A DNA stretch of 7,534 bases, from the NCBI GenBank assembly GCA_937893115.1, contig CALBGK010000040.1:1-7534 (forward strand), given 5' to 3'. This document shows positions 6,670 to 7,534 of this stretch, piece by piece. This DNA is from an uncultured Erysipelotrichaceae bacterium (GTDB taxonomy: Bacteria > Bacillota_I > Bacilli_A > Erysipelotrichales > Erysipelotrichaceae). The notes below the pieces were generated by a model. That model was not told the DNA's origin. It saw only the letters and a program-made list of their open reading frames with translations, and ran no database searches. Each line of letters opens with the position of its first letter. Position 1 is the first letter of the stretch. Both the position numbers and the translations under genes were made by a program.

Positions 6670-7430
6670 CATACTTCGATGTCCAAGAGCAAAGAGACAG
6701 GACAGTGATCAGAACCGAGTATTTCATTATGAATTTCACTAGCCACTATCCTATCTTTAAGACTATCCGAAACAATAAAGTAGTCGATGCGCCAACCAGC
6801 ATTCCTTTGACGGGCATAGGTGCGATATGACCACCAAGAATATTTGACTTCTTCAGGATGGAGATAACGATATGTATCGATAAAACCAGCTTCTAACAAT
6901 TCCCCAAACTTGGCTCTCTCCTCATCTGAGAAACCAGCTGAGAAGTGATTAGATTGAGGATTTATCAAGTCTATTTCATTGTGAGCCACATTTAAATCCC
7001 CAGTATAGATGACAGGTTTTTTCGCATTTAATTTTAAGAGATGCCTGCGCAAGTCATCTTCCCAATGCATGCGATAGTCTAGACGAGAAAGGCCGTCTTT
7101 TGAATTAGGAACATAGGCACAGACAAAATAGAATAAAGGATATTCAAGAGTAATAACTCTTCCCTCTTTGGGATGGTCATCTCCGTCTATATCATATTCA
7201 ACTGATAAAGCTTCCTTTTTAGCTAGTATCATCGTTCCTGAATAGCCTTTTTTCTCAGCCGAATTCATATAGCGATAGTAACCATCAAATTCTACTTTCA
7301 ATTGATCTTCTTGCATCTTCGTCTCTTGAAAGGCAAAGAAGTCTGGTTTTTCATTCTCTAAAAAGGGGATTAAATCTCCCTTTTGTAGTAAAGCTCTAAG
7401 CCCATTGACATTCCAACTTATCGCCTTCAT
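6669..7430 (-). CDS. exoA: Exodeoxyribonuclease III / AP endonuclease (ExoA/XthA family)
   Basis: 253 residues, the normal length for this base-excision-repair enzyme, which cuts DNA at abasic sites and removes 3'-blocking groups with Mg2+. The complete set of exonuclease-endonuclease-phosphatase motifs is present: SWNVNGLRA (5-13; Asn7), QETK (35-38; metal ligand Glu36), AYVPNS (105-110; Tyr106), GDLNVAHNEID (144-154; Asp145, Asn147), the SAGFSDEER loop (164-172), SWWSYR followed by ARQRNAGWRIDYF (206-218), and GSDHCPVSL (239-247; catalytic Asp241-His242 pair). The start ATG has AGGGAG (7436-7441) 5 bases upstream and overlaps the stop of the upstream peptidase gene by one base (TAATG). The gene is therefore the end of an operon entering from the right and closes with the hairpin at its stop. 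Confidence 0.96.
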   Translation of the reverse strand: MKAISWNVNGLRALLQKGDLIPFLENEKPDFFAFQETKMQEDQLKVEFDGYYRYMNSAEKKGYSGTMILAKKEALSVEYDIDGDDHPKEGRVITLEYPLFYFVCAYVPNSKDGLSRLDYRMHWEDDLRRHLLKLNAKKPVIYTGDLNVAHNEIDLINPQSNHFSAGFSDEERAKFGELLEAGFIDTYRYLHPEEVKYSWWSYRTYARQRNAGWRIDYFIVSDSLKDRIVASEIHNEILGSDHCPVSLLLDIEV

Positions 7431-7534
7431 TAAATCTCCCTAGTGGCATAGTTTAGGAAGTCTTTTTCTTCCTCATTTAAATAAGGTCTCAAAGTTTCTC
7501 TCACTTGGGCATGATATGTATTTAAGATATTTCT
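7430..7534 (-). CDS. C-terminal end of a Xaa-Pro aminopeptidase-like protein (M24 family), cut by window edge
   Basis: An open frame runs from the right edge to TAA at 7430-7432, giving the last 34 residues. The sequence NTYHAQVRETLRPYLNEEE continues to DFLNYATREI at the end. This matches, from memory, the short C-terminal domain (Peptidase_M24_C) of Firmicutes aminopeptidase P homologues, where a YHxxVxxxLxPxLxxEExxWL pattern is typical. The catalytic domain lies outside the window, so activity cannot be judged. The stop overlaps the exoA start (TAATG), so the two genes are probably co-transcribed. Confidence 0.7.
   Translation of the reverse strand, partial: RNILNTYHAQVRETLRPYLNEEEKDFLNYATREI

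Noticed and set aside
1..7534. A hidden defence system, phage or mobile element
   Set aside because: No transposase, integrase, nuclease-helicase, toxin-antitoxin pair, tRNA or inverted-repeat boundary was seen. The genes are housekeeping or metal/redox types with uniform AT-rich composition.
1..7534. Mycoplasma-type genetic code (TGA as tryptophan)
   Set aside because: TGA ends several genes exactly at overlaps with the next start codon, and the conserved tryptophans checked are TGG.

Overview
This AT-rich window is packed with genes that all read on the minus strand, so transcription runs from high to low coordinates. It holds eleven genes: two cut by the window edges, eight that look intact, and one (uppP) with a disrupted reading frame. 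Gene content (PepV-type dipeptidase, paired G3E GTPases of the Firmicutes type, BacA/UppP, ExoA), purine-rich AGGAGG-like ribosome binding sites and low GC point to a Bacillota (Firmicutes) genome. Erysipelotrichia or a related gut Bacilli lineage is plausible, but that is an inference from style rather than a marker gene. TGA serves as a normal stop at many gene junctions and tryptophan is encoded by TGG, so this is not a Mycoplasma-type code.

Right end (7534 to about 6647): the last 34 codons of a Xaa-Pro aminopeptidase-like protein overlap by one base the start of a complete exodeoxyribonuclease III gene (ExoA/XthA family). A hairpin with a U-rich tail at the exoA stop codon looks like an intrinsic terminator. 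A consensus TATAAT box just downstream probably starts the next transcript.

Middle and left (6596 to 1): a run of tightly packed genes with 1-14 base overlaps, ATGA or TAATG junctions, or gaps under 10 bases. This is what one long operon would look like. In order of transcription it carries an M20 dipeptidase (PepV-like), a PPC/DUF296 domain protein, two small uncharacterised membrane proteins, a G3E GTPase with the CxCC motif and a His/Cys-rich loop, a second divergent G3E GTPase with a C-terminal CC-containing domain, uppP, a CcdA-thioredoxin fusion (DipZ-like), and the N-terminal part of an alpha/beta hydrolase.

The two GTPases are the likely functional core of the middle block. The first has the features of a metallochaperone GTPase (Walker A, CxCC, poly-His). 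The second keeps the GTPase fold signature, lacks CxCC, and ends in a cysteine-pair domain resembling the C-terminus of YcgQ/TIGR03943 proteins. The two small membrane proteins just upstream may be partners, but nothing in their sequence proves it.

The clearest anomaly is in uppP. The N-terminal catalytic segment ([14 protein letters not shown]) lies in one frame and the rest of the protein in another, with a few residues apparently missing between them. This fits a short deletion of about 11 bases, or an assembly error, at 2149-2165. I see no convincing new system; the rest is ordinary housekeeping and metal/redox-related genes.
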